Assembly (NCBI RefSeq): GCF_030403745.1
Contig: NZ_JAQMWP010000024.1
Coordinates: 62,001-126,000 of the forward strand
DNA: 64,000 nucleotides
Direction of reading: 5' to 3'
Source of the DNA: Streptomyces sp. S.PB5
GTDB taxonomy: Bacteria > Actinomycetota > Actinomycetes > Streptomycetales > Streptomycetaceae
The notes under the pieces are model-generated. The model saw only the letters and a list, made by a program, of their open reading frames with translations. It did not search any database and was not told the origin of the DNA. A program made the position numbers and the translations under genes. Below, piece by piece: positions 18,209-27,600 of the stretch. Position 1 is the stretch's first letter. Each line of letters opens with the position of its first letter.

Positions 18209-19003
18209 ATGCTGACCATCGGGGAGTTCTCCCGGCTGACCCACCTGAGCGTACGGACCCTGCGCCGGTATCACGAGGCCGCCTTGCTCGAACCCGCCCT
18301 GGTGGACGAGACCACCGGCTACCGCTACTACAGCCTCGACCAAATCCCCACCGCACAGGTCATCCACCGGCTCCGCGAACTCGACGTCCCCCTGAGCGAC
18401 GTACAGCGCATCCTGCAAACCCCCGACCCCGGTGAACGGGCGGCCCTGATCACAGACCACCTGCAACGCCTCGAGGACGCACTCGACCGCACCCGCGCCG
18501 CAGTCGTGTCACTGCGCCGCCTGCTCCGGCCCCACCCCGCCCCGATCGACGTCGAACTGCGTACGGAGCCCGCCCGCACCGTCGCGGCAGTCGAGGCCGT
18601 AGTCGGCCATCGCGACATCGCGACCTGGTACGCAGGCGCGATGGCCGAACTGGAGGCCGCCGTCGGCATCACCGCGACCGGACCGCCGGGCGGCAACTAC
18701 GACAACGCCCTCTTCGAGCAGGAACGCGGCCACGCACTCGTCTACCTGCCCACCCCTGCCCCACCCCGCACCGGACGCGTACACCCCACCGTCCTGCCCG
18801 CCACCGAACTCGCCATCACCTCCCACACCGGCCCCCACGACAGCATCGACGTCACATACGGCGAACTCGCAACCTGGGTTGTGCAAAACGCCATGACGGT
18901 CGCCGGACCGGTACGCGAGGTCTACATCACCGGCCCCCGCGACACCAGCGACCCCACCGCATGGCGCACCGAAATCGGCTGGCCAGTCTTCCGCATCACC
19001 TGA
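18209..19003 (+). CDS. MerR-family regulator with GyrI-like effector domain
   Basis: The ATG at 18209 opens a MerR DNA-binding domain: MLTIGEFSRLTHLSVRTLRR, then YHEAALLEPALVDETTGYRYY, then the dimer helix RLRELDVPLSDVQRIL. Residues about 75-105 form the coiled dimerisation helix. The C-terminal 150 residues match a GyrI-like/effector-binding domain (VYLPTPAPP, LAITSHTGPHDSIDVTYGEL, REVYITGP). It probably senses a small cationic or aromatic molecule and controls itself plus the divergent SnoaL-SDR genes. Confidence 0.9.
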   Translation: MLTIGEFSRLTHLSVRTLRRYHEAALLEPALVDETTGYRYYSLDQIPTAQVIHRLRELDVPLSDVQRILQTPDPGERAALITDHLQRLEDALDRTRAAVVSLRRLLRPHPAPIDVELRTEPARTVAAVEAVVGHRDIATWYAGAMAELEAAVGITATGPPGGNYDNALFEQERGHALVYLPTPAPPRTGRVHPTVLPATELAITSHTGPHDSIDVTYGELATWVVQNAMTVAGPVREVYITGPRDTSDPTAWRTEIGWPVFRIT

Positions 19004-19299
19004 AACGGCCAGTGCGGTGCGGAGCCTTGGAACGCCGGGGCGCACGCCTCAGCCTCGTGCTTTCACGAGTTGGGGCGTCCTGCACGCAACGAAGTACCCT
19101 CCAGGTGATGAAGCGATCGGGTCATGCCCGCGTGTCCGCATCGGGGGCGGCGGCCAGGCGGTGGTCTCGCAGGCCGGGACGTGCTGCGGGTGGAGTTCCG
19201 CCGACTCTCTTCGGCGGATCTGCAGCGGACCCTGGACCTGGTGCACAGCGTCGAACTGTCGCGCGGATTCCTAGGTCGTCGCCGACTTGGCGGATGGAC
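19004..19299. other. Intergenic stretch, possible regulator debris
   Basis: No complete gene is seen. A plus-strand frame at about 19180-19270 reads LRVEFRRLSSADLQRTLDLV and could be a leftover of a regulator or sensor, but it has no start context and no clear family. Confidence 0.3.
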
Positions 19300-20127
19300 T
19301 CAGAAGGTGTCGGCGCGTACGGCGGTCGCGGCCAGCGTGGTGTAGTTCATCGTGAAGCGTCCACCCAGGGAGTCGATGGCGCCCCCGACCGCATCCAGTA
19401 TGTCGGCCAGCTGATCGGGCCGGAGTTGAGTGAGGCCGCCGGTGGTGGGCAGCAGATCCAGCCATTGGTCGCGCGTGTAGGACTGCTCCCAGCCGTATCG
19501 CCACTGTTCGGGATCGTTGAACTGTCCGGTGTCGCGGATCTTGTCGGCGAACTTCGCGTATCCCGCCTGGTAGAGATCGAGCGACCGTCGGGCCGGTTGT
19601 CCGTTGAGCGGGGAGTCGGGCACGGCCCGCCGGTAGGCAGCGGCGAACGGTTCAGCCACCTCGGCGGGCGGCTCGTACACGTGCCCGAAGATCACCAGCC
19701 GTCCCTCTGGACGTAGCACACGTGCCGCCTTTGCGGCGCCGGCGACCGGATCCACCCAGTGCCACGACTGGGCGGCGATGACCGCGTCGAACGTCCGGCC
19801 GGCTGGTTGCCAGGCTTCGAAGGTCGCCACCTCGACCTGCAGGCCACGGGCTCGCGCGAAGCCGGCCATCCGCGCATCGGGCTCAATACCGAGCACCGTG
19901 CAACCGGCAGCCTGAAACTGGCGGGCTGCGATGCCGGTGCCGCAGCCGACGTCGAGCACGTCAGGCCCGGGGATCTCGGCGACGATCCGCGTCACCAACG
20001 CGGCGGGGTAGCCCGGCCGGGCCTGGTCGTAGCGTTGTGCGTCCACCCCGAACGACTCGGCCATGCGCCGGGCCTCATACGGCTGCGATGGAGACGGTTC
20101 CGGTTGCTCTCGCGGTAAGATGGGCAT
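19300..20127 (-). CDS. Class I SAM-dependent methyltransferase
   Basis: The 275-residue protein has motif I DVLDVGCGTGIAARQF (residues about 55-70), the acidic residue ending strand 2 (CTVLGIEPDARM) and motif IV FDAVIAAQSWHWVDP, followed by RVLRPEGRLVIF. This is a stand-alone small-molecule methyltransferase. The N-terminal segment YEARRMAESFGVDAQRYDQA is typical of the UbiE/type-11 group. Its start codon lies inside a perfect inverted repeat shared with a divergent TetR gene, which is its probable repressor. Confidence 0.9.
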   Translation of the reverse strand: MPILPREQPEPSPSQPYEARRMAESFGVDAQRYDQARPGYPAALVTRIVAEIPGPDVLDVGCGTGIAARQFQAAGCTVLGIEPDARMAGFARARGLQVEVATFEAWQPAGRTFDAVIAAQSWHWVDPVAGAAKAARVLRPEGRLVIFGHVYEPPAEVAEPFAAAYRRAVPDSPLNGQPARRSLDLYQAGYAKFADKIRDTGQFNDPEQWRYGWEQSYTRDQWLDLLPTTGGLTQLRPDQLADILDAVGGAIDSLGGRFTMNYTTLAATAVRADTF

Positions 20128-20154
20128 GCGCCCACCTTAGTGGGCGCATGCCCA
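20121..20154. promoter_or_regulatory. TetR operator overlapping the methyltransferase start
   Basis: Two 14-bp sequences, TGGGCATGCGCCCA at 20121-20134 and its exact complement at 20141-20154, flank a 6-bp spacer. Each arm is itself nearly palindromic. The left arm contains the methyltransferase start codon (20125-20127). It is 46 bp from the divergent TetR start, an ideal operator position. Confidence 0.65.
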
Positions 20155-20199
20155 CTGAGCAACGGATGCCAGCGGAGCAAGGCACGAGAGGATCTGTGA

Positions 20200-20802
20200 A
20201 TGCCGACCGGGGTACACCTTCGTGACGCACGGCAGCAACTGTTCGACGCCGCCGAACGTGTCCTTCTGCGAGACGGACCCAACGGGCTGACCAGCCGGGC
20301 CGTCACCGACGAGGCGGGCTGCGCCAAAGGAGTCCTGCACCGGCACTTCACCGACTTCGACGCCTTCCTCACCGACCTCGTGCTCGACCGAGCCGCGCAG
20401 CTCGAAACGCAGATGAGCACGCTGCGCGAGTCCGCCGGCACCGGCACGGTGGCCAACAACCTCACCGACGCGCTGACCACCCTGCTCGGGCCGATTCCCA
20501 TGGCAATCATCCCGCTCATCACCTTTCGGGACGAGCTGCGCGCACGGCTACGGCAAGCCAGCCCCGGAGGCGGAATCGCGATCCTCGGCCACGCCACGAC
20601 CGTGATCTCCGCCTATCTGGCCGATGAGCGTGAACTGGGCCGCATCGCGGCCGACGCCGACATCGACTCTCTCACCCTCTCCCTGGTCGGCGGCGGACAC
20701 CTCGCGTTCACAGACCGCGCCCCCGGGCCGCCAACCACGGCAGTCGTCAACAAGCTCGTGACAGCAGTCATCGCCGACGCCGTGCGACGACGACCGGCAT
20801 AA
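20200..20802 (+). CDS. TetR-family regulator, divergent from methyltransferase
   Basis: The 200-residue protein begins MPTGVHLRDARQQLFDAAER and carries a TetR helix-turn-helix at residues about 30-50 (LTSRAVTDEAGCAKGVLHRHF followed by TDFDAFLTDLV). The C-terminal domain is helical and unassigned (PMAIIPLITFRDELRARL). It most likely represses the methyltransferase gene and itself through the palindrome at 20121-20154. The inducer is not predictable. Confidence 0.88.
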   Translation: MPTGVHLRDARQQLFDAAERVLLRDGPNGLTSRAVTDEAGCAKGVLHRHFTDFDAFLTDLVLDRAAQLETQMSTLRESAGTGTVANNLTDALTTLLGPIPMAIIPLITFRDELRARLRQASPGGGIAILGHATTVISAYLADERELGRIAADADIDSLTLSLVGGGHLAFTDRAPGPPTTAVVNKLVTAVIADAVRRRPA

Positions 20803-20968
20803 CGAAACCAACCGCACCCTCCGCGCGACCCCCGCTCGCCCCACAGCACTCTGAAAAGCACCGACACGTTACTTCCTGCTGTCCGAACCAGGACGGCAGG
20901 CCCTGAAGCGCTCCGGGATCGGTGGAGGTGGTACGCCCCGGTTCTGATGGAGCCGGGTTGCTGGACAA

Positions 20969-21301
20969 TTGACGATCCAGCAGCCTTCGAAGGCCATGAT
21001 GCCCCGCAGCTATCCGCCCGAGTTCCGCCGCAAGGTCCTCGATCTCGTGGCGTCCGGAAGAAAGGTCGCCGAGGTCGCCCAACTCCTCGGCATCAGCGAC
21101 CAGACGATCTCTGTCCGGCGCCGCCAACATCTCATCGGTACAGGGCAGTTGCCCGGCACGACCAGCAGCGACCGGTCCGAACTCGTCGCGGCCCGCAAAC
21201 GCATCGCCGAACTGGAGGCCGAGCTGACCATCCACCGGCGGGCCGCCGAACTGCTGGGTAAGGTGACGCACCCAAAAGGCGGTTCGAAGCCATCCGCGTG
21301 A
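20969..21301 (+). CDS. IS3-family transposase OrfA
   Basis: The 110-residue protein is an IS3 OrfA: RSYPPEFRRKVLDLVASGRK and VAEVAQLLGISDQTISVRRR form the helix-turn-helix, and ELVAARKRIAELEAEL with ELLGKV is the leucine-zipper region. It binds element ends and is normally fused to OrfB by a -1 frameshift. A slippery CCCAAAAG lies at 21271-21278 and the OrfB frame is indeed -1. OrfB is truncated, so the element is not autonomous. Confidence 0.85.
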   Translation: MTIQQPSKAMMPRSYPPEFRRKVLDLVASGRKVAEVAQLLGISDQTISVRRRQHLIGTGQLPGTTSSDRSELVAARKRIAELEAELTIHRRAAELLGKVTHPKGGSKPSA

Positions 21302-21600
21302 TGGCCGATGAGCACCTGCCGGTACAGCTGGCCTGCCGAGTGCTGCATGTCGCGAAGTCCGGTCACTACGCCTGGCGGGACCGTCCGCCGTCGAACCGCC
21401 TGGTCAAGCACGCCTGGCTGACCGAAGCCATCGTGGGCATCCACACCGCCCCTCGCGGCACCTACGGCACCCGCCGGGTGCACGCCGAGCTCCGCCTGGG
21501 CCTGCGCATCCATGCCAGCCACGGCACCGTGGAACTGCTGATGCAGCGCGCCGGCCTGCACGGCCTGCCCGGCAACCGGCGCCATCGCTGCCATGCACCC
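21298..21600 (+). pseudogene. IS3-family OrfB, truncated before the DDE domain
   Basis: The frame begins MADEHLPVQLACRVLHVAKS and continues GTYGTRRVHAELRLGLRI and AGLHGLPGNRRHR, the N-terminal HTH_21 part of IS3 OrfB. Recognisable homology stops at about 21600 just before the catalytic rve domain; the rest of the open frame (to 21852) has no transposase features. The upstream OrfA is intact. Confidence 0.75.
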
Positions 21601-21887
21601 CCTTCTGGCGCACGCACACCAGCAGCAAGAACCGATCCAGCCTGGTTCACCACAACGAGCCACAACACACCGCACTCAGAAGTGAGCGCAGCTCCGGCGT
21701 CACATTCAGCCGGGACTACGACTCACCGACTGACGGCGCTCAAGCGCCAGCCCGAGCCCCGGACGAAGCCCCGAGCAGCGTCAGCCGGCGTCATCCCATC
21801 TGAGGGTCGTCCCTCCGCCGAAGTGATGAGGCGGTCTTGTACGTCGGTCTGACGTGTCCGTGGTCACCGCCGCCATAGCTTCGCCTG

Positions 21888-23165
21888 GTGTCCACGGAAA
21901 TCAAGTCGGAAGAAGCACAGGCGAGTCGGCGCGTACAGTCGCTGGACGTGCTGCGCGGTGTCGCCATCATCGGAACGCTGCTGACCAATATATGGATCTT
22001 CACCATCGGTTCCGGAGGCGATCCTGTTTACCTGCTCGGCAAGTCCGAGGAGTTCCTGACGCCACTCTCGAACGCCATCTCGAACGGTAAGTTCCTCGGG
22101 CTCCTGTCCCTCCTGTTCGGTGTCGGCATGGCGATCCAGTTCGAGTCGGCGGTGCGGAACGGGCTGCGCTGGCCATGGCGGTACGAGTGGCGCTCGCTCC
22201 TGCTGCTGGCCGACGGCTTCGTCCACTTCGCCCTTGTCTTTGAGTTCGACATCCTCATGGGCTACGCGCTGGTCGGCATGGTGATCGCCCCGCTGCTGCT
22301 CCTGCGGACCCGCTGGCTGGTGGTGGCGACCGTGCTCGCCGGGGTACTGCACCTGGCGCTGGAGCTCAACCGCATGCTGGCGGGCCGATCCTACGGTGGG
22401 TTTGCCGGGGACGGTGACTGGGCCGGGCAGTTCGATGAAGGCTCGTTCAAAGACGGGTTCGGCGGTGCCTGGGACGGCTTCGGCATGCCCACGACCTACT
22501 TCGCCGAAGTCGCCGACCGGGTGGGGAACTTCTGGGCCCTTCGCGAGGAGGCGTTCATCATCGCCCCACCCTTGGTGGCGTTCCTCTTCCTGTGCGGTGC
22601 GCTGCTGTGGCGGGCGGGACTGTTCAGGAACGACGCGCGGGCGCACGCGATGAGCCGCTGGCTCGCGGTGGGCGGGCTGACCATCGGCGGAACGCTGACG
22701 GCGTGGGAATATCTGCCCCTGGCGGGGAAGGACGTCGTCGGGGCGCTGTCCCGCTACACCGTCGCTCCGATCGTGGCGTTCGGCTATCTGGGGCTGATCC
22801 TCGTCCTGCTGCGCCGCCGCGGCGGCTCAGGCTTCCTCAGCCACCGCCTCGCAGACGTCGGCCGCACCGCGCTGTCGTGCTACATGCTGCAGAACGTCGT
22901 CGCCATGGTGGTCTTCTCCCAGTGGGGACTTGGCCTGGGACCGCTCGGCCCCCTTGGTACGGTGCTGTCCTGGGCGGTGATCAGCTCCCTGCTGATGCTC
23001 GGCGCCTGGTGGTGGCTGCGGCACTTCAGCCAGGGCCCGTTCGAACTCGTCTGGCGCTGGGCAGTCAACGCCCCCTTCCAACGCGCCGACCGCAGGCGAC
23101 AGGAAAAGCGTGATGAGGTCGAGAAGCAAGCGACGGCCGACAGGACCTCCGTCGGCGCCTCGTAG
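21888..23165 (+). CDS. DUF418-family integral membrane protein
   Basis: The GTG at 21888 gives a 425-residue membrane protein that starts RVQSLDVLRGVAIIGTLLTN, the N-terminal hallmark of DUF418 proteins, and has about nine hydrophobic segments. A soluble loop lies around residues 175-215 (GFGGAWDGFGMPTTYFAEVA). The C-terminal DUF418 block includes GRTALSCYMLQNVVAMVVFS and RHFSQGPFELVWRW. Function is not established; it may transport or modify envelope components. Its end overlaps the histidine kinase start by 56 bases, so the three genes form one operon. Confidence 0.9.
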   Translation: MSTEIKSEEAQASRRVQSLDVLRGVAIIGTLLTNIWIFTIGSGGDPVYLLGKSEEFLTPLSNAISNGKFLGLLSLLFGVGMAIQFESAVRNGLRWPWRYEWRSLLLLADGFVHFALVFEFDILMGYALVGMVIAPLLLLRTRWLVVATVLAGVLHLALELNRMLAGRSYGGFAGDGDWAGQFDEGSFKDGFGGAWDGFGMPTTYFAEVADRVGNFWALREEAFIIAPPLVAFLFLCGALLWRAGLFRNDARAHAMSRWLAVGGLTIGGTLTAWEYLPLAGKDVVGALSRYTVAPIVAFGYLGLILVLLRRRGGSGFLSHRLADVGRTALSCYMLQNVVAMVVFSQWGLGLGPLGPLGTVLSWAVISSLLMLGAWWWLRHFSQGPFELVWRWAVNAPFQRADRRRQEKRDEVEKQATADRTSVGAS

Positions 23166-24339
23166 CGGCGTCGTGGCCGTGGCAGGGCTGGCGGTGGTCG
23201 CGGCCTCGATCGACCTGGGGGAGCTGCTGTGGCTCGAGCGGACGACGGCCCGAGCCGTGCTCCTGGCCGTCTCCGCGGCCGTGTTCGCGCTCGCCGTCCT
23301 GTGGCGCCGCTCGCGTCCGGTGACGGCTCTGGCCGTCGTCGGCCTGGGGTACCTGGTCACGTCGGCCTGGCCGGGTGACCAGGTCACGCCGACGCCCGCC
23401 CTGGCGCAGGCAGGTGTGTGGATCGCCGCGTTCAGCGCGATCGCAGCGGGCACGACTCGGTTGCGTCTGGCGGCCATCGCCACGCTGGTCGCGTTCGTCG
23501 CCGCGGACGCCTACCGCGTCCTGTGGAGCGCCGAGGCCTACGACTTCGGGCTGGTGGGGCTCCTCTACGACACAGCGGTCTTCGGCTTCATGCCCGTCGT
23601 GGTGGTGGCGATGGCCGATGCGGCGCGCAGCCGCGTCCAGCTGGCCGCCACGCAGGCGGAGCAGGCCGAACGACTGCGGGAGCTGGACGCCCGCGCGGCC
23701 GCTCGCGACGAGCGGCTGCGCTTGGCCCGTGAGTTGCACGACGCGGTGGCGGGCCGCCTCAGTGCGGTGGCGATGCGGGTCACGGCCGTCGGTCATGTCC
23801 ACCGGGGCCGGCACACCCCGGAGGGCGAGGCCCTCGCCGAGATCGGCCGGGAGGTCGGCGCCGCGCTGGGCGAGCTGCGCGGCGCGCTGGACTCGCTCCG
23901 GGACGACGAGGCCGCCGCCGACCTCGTGGCGCGGCCGTCGCTGCGGGAGGTCGAGGCGCTGGCCGACCAGGCACGCCGGGCCGGCGCCGCGGTGGACATC
24001 GTGACCAGCGGCGAGCCGAGCCCCCTGTCCCATATGGTCGACCTCGCGGCCTACCGCATCGTCCAGGAGGCGTTGATGAACGTGGCTCGGCACGCCCGGC
24101 CACCACGCGCGACGGTCAGTCTCGACTACGGCAGGGAACGGCTGTGCATCCGCGTCGACGACGAGGGAGCGCCCCAGGGCGGGCCGCGGACCAGCCCGAC
24201 CGCCGGTCATGGGCTCATCGGGATGCGGGAACGCGCCGCGCTGTGCGGAGGCTCGGCCACCGCGGGCCCCCGGCCGGACGGCGGCTGGCGGGTCGATGCG
24301 ACGCTGCCCCTTCCGACGGGGGCGGCATGGCACCAGTGA
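23110..24339 (+). CDS. Sensor histidine kinase (HisKA_3 type)
   Basis: The GTG at 23110 (or ATG at 23113) gives a 409-residue kinase with five or six N-terminal membrane segments and little extracellular domain. The dimerisation/phosphoacceptor box is LRLARELHDAVAGRLSAVAM, with H210 as the likely phosphorylation site. The ATPase domain has the N-box YRIVQEALMNVARHA and the G-box VDDEG...GHGLIGMRER. It is the NarL-type cognate of the downstream response regulator. The 5' end lies inside the DUF418 gene, so the membrane protein may take part in sensing. Confidence 0.92.
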   Translation: MMRSRSKRRPTGPPSAPRSGVVAVAGLAVVAASIDLGELLWLERTTARAVLLAVSAAVFALAVLWRRSRPVTALAVVGLGYLVTSAWPGDQVTPTPALAQAGVWIAAFSAIAAGTTRLRLAAIATLVAFVAADAYRVLWSAEAYDFGLVGLLYDTAVFGFMPVVVVAMADAARSRVQLAATQAEQAERLRELDARAAARDERLRLARELHDAVAGRLSAVAMRVTAVGHVHRGRHTPEGEALAEIGREVGAALGELRGALDSLRDDEAAADLVARPSLREVEALADQARRAGAAVDIVTSGEPSPLSHMVDLAAYRIVQEALMNVARHARPPRATVSLDYGRERLCIRVDDEGAPQGGPRTSPTAGHGLIGMRERAALCGGSATAGPRPDGGWRVDATLPLPTGAAWHQ

Positions 24340-25001
24340 CCATCTCCGTGCTGCTCGCCGACGATCAGGACCTGGTGCGTACCAGCATGCGCATGATGAT
24401 CGATGTCGAGCCCGATCTCGTGGTCGTCGCAGAGGCCTCCGACGGGGTGGCCGCGGTGGAGCTGGCCGCCCGGCTACGCCCCGACGTGGTGGTCATGGAC
24501 GTGCGTATGCCGCGGCTGGACGGCGTCGCGGCCACTCGGCAGATCATGGCACAGGCAGATCCGCCCGCCATCCTCGCGCTCACGACCTTCGACCTCGACG
24601 AGTACCTGTTCGGGACGTTGCAGGCCGGAGCCACGGGGTTCGTGCTGAAGGACGACCCCGCGGCCACGTTGCTGGACGGCATCCGGGCGGTCGCCCGCGG
24701 TGACGGGTTCGTCTCACCGGGCCCGACCCGAAGGCTGATCGCCCGAGCATCCAGCCACAGCATCGGGATCGTCACGCTGCCCGACGGCCTGACACCGCGG
24801 GAACGCGAAGTCCTCGCCCTGGTCGGACACGCCCTGAGCAACGCGCAGATCGCCCGCCGACTGCGCGTCGAGGAGAGCACCGTCAAGACGCATGTGCAGA
24901 AACTGCTGGCCAAGCTCGACGTCCGCACGCGGGTGGAGGCGGCGCTCATCGCGAGCCGGGCCGGGCTCGTCGAGAACGGATCGGCCGAGCCAAGGAGATG
25001 A
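24327..25001 (+). CDS. NarL/LuxR-family response regulator
   Basis: The ATG at 24327 overlaps the kinase stop. The receiver domain has the acidic pair D12-D13, phosphoacceptor D58 in VVVMDVRMPRLDG, T86 and K108 (GFVLKDD). The C-terminal LuxR helix-turn-helix reads LTPREREVLALVGHALSNAQ and IARRLRVEESTVKTHV. It is a DNA-binding output of the adjacent HisKA_3 kinase; targets are unknown but the operon itself is a candidate. Confidence 0.93.
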   Translation: MAPVTISVLLADDQDLVRTSMRMMIDVEPDLVVVAEASDGVAAVELAARLRPDVVVMDVRMPRLDGVAATRQIMAQADPPAILALTTFDLDEYLFGTLQAGATGFVLKDDPAATLLDGIRAVARGDGFVSPGPTRRLIARASSHSIGIVTLPDGLTPREREVLALVGHALSNAQIARRLRVEESTVKTHVQKLLAKLDVRTRVEAALIASRAGLVENGSAEPRR

Positions 25002-25059
25002 ACACGCTGGGAGGGTCCGCCGAGGGCAAGCGGATCAAGCGCCTGGGTGCGACACACTC

Positions 25060-25459
25060 CGTCGACGCATCAGAGGGACTGCCCGCCCGCATGGTTCTCA
25101 CGCTCACGCCCCACTCGGTGGCCTTCGCCTCGTATCGCTGCAACTTGGGCACCGTGGTCGCGTACTGCGGCCGGGTTCGCCAGGCTCCGCGGGTTCGTCG
25201 CTGCCCGACCGGAAGCCGGTCAAGACCTCGTTGACATGGGCTGCCCGCTCCCGAACCGCTGCAAGTTCTTCATCGCTGAGCTGAGCGAGCAGCACCGAGG
25301 CCGTCTCGGGGTCGTCGTCCGATTCCGGCCCCGGCCCGTCACGGACCGGCACCTCGTTGCCGACCGCCGAGCCGAACATCTCCTCCACCACGACGACTTC
25401 ACCGTCGTATTCAACCTCGTGCCCACCCCGACACGTACAGCAGCTCCGGTCACATGTCC
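25060..25459 (-). pseudogene. Mu-type transposase, N-terminal remnant
   Basis: The minus strand starts near 25459 with VTGAAVRVGVGTRL, shifts frame once, then reads EEMFGSAVGNEVPVRDG, LLAQLSDEELAAVRERAAHV, NEVLTGFRSGSDEPAEPGEP, and after another shift YEAKATEWGVSVRTMR. This follows the N-terminus of Streptomyces Mu-type (rve) transposases that precede an HTH. The catalytic domain is gone. Confidence 0.6.
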
Positions 25460-25637
25460 TCCTCCACGAGACCCCGACCTCGTGCCCTGACAGATCTGCT
25501 CGCTCTGCCCGTCGTCGAGCGCGGACTCGTCCTCGGGCTCCTCGACAGGGCGGGGCAGGTCACGTCGGCCGGCGCCAACCACCGTGGGGCGGCCCCGGCG
25601 CGCACGTGGCGTTCGGACAGCGGCTCCACCAGATCCG

Positions 25638-25928
25638 TCACGAAGTGCTGGCACCAGCGAACCGCAGGTTGCGTCCGTCCTCGGAGGCGGCACGGGTCGG
25701 GGAGTCCAGGATCGCGCCGCACTGCGCCGCGATCGGGGCGAGCCTGCCGTGGGTGACCTCGGGGCCGGCCGCCCGTAGCCCGGCGCGTACGGCGTGGGCG
25801 CTCGTTCCGCCGTCGGCCCGCATCGCGGTCGCCAGGACGCGCTCGTACTCGTCCGGCTGCCAGTCGGATGCTTCCAGGTCGGTGCGGAGTTCGGTCAGCG
25901 CCGCCAGCACCGCGTCGAGGGGCGCCAT
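25638..25928 (-). CDS. Unrecognised small ORF in the IS graveyard
   Basis: This 96-residue frame starts MAPLDAVLAALTELRTDLEA and contains SDWQPDEYERVLATAMRADG. It looks helical and codon-biased, so it may be a leftover of a real gene, but no family is recognised and it is flanked on both sides by transposase debris. Confidence 0.3.
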   Translation of the reverse strand: MAPLDAVLAALTELRTDLEASDWQPDEYERVLATAMRADGGTSAHAVRAGLRAAGPEVTHGRLAPIAAQCGAILDSPTRAASEDGRNLRFAGASTS

Positions 25929-26039
25929 GGCCCGGACACTACTCGGTGCCGCGCTGACCAGCCGTGGTCAGGCCTGTGGTCGGGGTGCTCGAAGTTGTGG
26001 TCGGGCCTGTGGTCGGGGTCGGTCAAGGTGTGTCGCCGG

Positions 26040-26757
26040 AGTAGTAGAAGCGGCAGCTGACGCCCAAGCCCGGTGTGCGCGGCTCGCCGGGGCGCGGATC
26101 GTACAGCGCCCGCCCGCCGGTCAACTGCCCGAGCTCGGCGGGCCCAGGCCGTCACCCATCGCCGATCTGCTCGGTGGGGCTTCGTCTTGCGACCTTTCCA
26201 CTCGGCAGCGTCCGGCCCCGCTACGGCTGTGCCGTCAGCGAGCCGCACGGTGCCGTCCAAGCGCTCTTGGACATACTCCCGCAGGCGGTCGTTGGTGACG
26301 GGCTTTGCGACCTTGGGGCGCTTGGCAGCCTGCTGCGCCTTCCACTGAGCGACCGTCGCGCGGTACTCCTGCTTCCCGCCGCGCGTGGCGGCGTCGCGGC
26401 GCAGCTCACGAGAGATCGTCCCGGCATCACGCCCCAGGGCGCGGGCGATCTGGCGCACCCCGGCGCCCTTCGCGCGCAGGATCGCGATGTCCTCGCGCTC
26501 CTCGAACGACAGGCAGCGGCCTGTGGGCTCAGCCAGCGAGATCGGCGGCATGCCGACAGCGTGACGAAACCACCGGAACCCACCGGCCAGGACACGCCGA
26601 CCGCCAACGATGCCTCGACTGTCGTGACCCCCGTGGCGATCAGCCGCCAGAACTGGCGCTGCATCACCCGTGACGGGTCCGGCCGGCCAGGCGAGCGCGT
26701 CGCTGGCCGAAGTGCTCGATCAGCACGCCACTGCCGACGCGCCCCCCTCAGGAACAT
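26040..26757 (-). pseudogene. IS30-family transposase, frameshifted and truncated
   Basis: The N-terminus (RQFWRLIATGVTTVEASLAV) is in one frame and, near 26560, the gene shifts to MPPISLAEPTGRCLSFEERE, DIAILRAKGAGVRQIARALG and REYVQERLDGTVRLADG, typical of IS30 HTH regions. Homology stops soon after KPHRADRRWVTAW, before the catalytic domain. At least one frameshift and a 3' truncation make it inactive. Confidence 0.75.
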
Positions 26758-26759
26758 CG

Positions 26760-27002
26760 CTGGTCTTCAAACTCCAGTCCGCCGTGGCCACGCCGCACAC
26801 CTCCGAGATCAAGGTGTTGCGACGACCAGTTGAATCCACCGCGGGCCCCGTGATCGCTGTCGAAGACGGCTCCGGCCAGACTGCCGCGAACTCGGGCGGC
26901 TGCCCGGAGTGCGGCGGCGACCAGCGAGGTGCGCATGCGGCCGGCAACCGACCAGCCCACCCGACGGCGCGAGAAGCAGTCGATCACCGTCGCCAGAGGC
27001 AA
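26760..27002 (-). pseudogene. IS3-family OrfB, DDE-domain fragment
   Basis: The minus strand encodes MPLATVIDCFSRRRVGWSVA, ALRAAARVRGSLAG and AVFDSDHGARG, which carry the first and second catalytic aspartates of IS3 integrase-type transposases. The N-terminus and the glutamate-bearing C-terminus are missing. It abuts the IS30 remnant. Confidence 0.7.
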
Positions 27003-27078
27003 CGCTGAAGACGCCGGCGACCGCAGTGCTCGGGGTGTCCGGGACGGGCCGCGTTCAGCTCGTCGGTTTTGGCGCCGC

Positions 27079-27228
27079 TGCGGCGTGCCGGGTGCTTGGG
27101 TCGGTCGACTGCTGCGGGCCCGGATGATCCAGCTGAGCTGGTCTGGACTGCGGGTGTCGGCGATTGCGGCGGAGCTGGACTACGGCCAGAACGCGGTCCG
27201 GTCCCCCGGCCTGGATCGCGGGGCTTGA
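27079..27228 (+). pseudogene. IS630-like transposase N-terminal scrap
   Basis: A short plus-strand frame reads RARMIQLSWSGLRVSAIAAE followed by LDYGQNAV, as in the helix-turn-helix start of IS630-type transposases. Only about 45 residues remain. Confidence 0.5.
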
Positions 27229-27477
27229 GGAAAGGCCGACGCTCCTCGAACTCGCCGACGATTTCGCGAGGGAGACGACACAGGGGCCGGCCCGGCACCA
27301 CCCTGCGGGGGCGGTGCCGGAATGGCCGGCACGCTCTCCGCGGGGTGGGGCGGAGCTGGAGCGGGGGTAGGGGTGGACGCACCCCGAGCGCCCCACCCTG
27401 ATAGCTGTCAGGGTCACGACGTCCCTGGTGCGGTCTACGGTTCGAGTCGTCGGTTACGACTGCAGAGGAGATGCACA

Positions 27478-27600
27478 TGCGTAAGGTCATATGCGGCTTG
27501 TTCGTGGCGCTGGCGGTTGTGCTCGCGGTGGCGCCGCACACCGGCGGCGGCGCCGACCAGACTGAGACCGTTGCCAATGGCAGGCCGGGCCCGCTCTGAG
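27478..27600 (+). CDS. Short exported peptide or truncated secreted protein
   Basis: ATG at 27478 follows GAGGAGATGC with good spacing. The 40-residue product (MRKVICGLFVALAVVLAVAP...) is almost entirely a signal peptide, with a short Gly/Thr tail. It may be a real small secreted peptide, or the 5' end of a gene whose remainder was deleted, which fits the surrounding debris. Confidence 0.4.
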
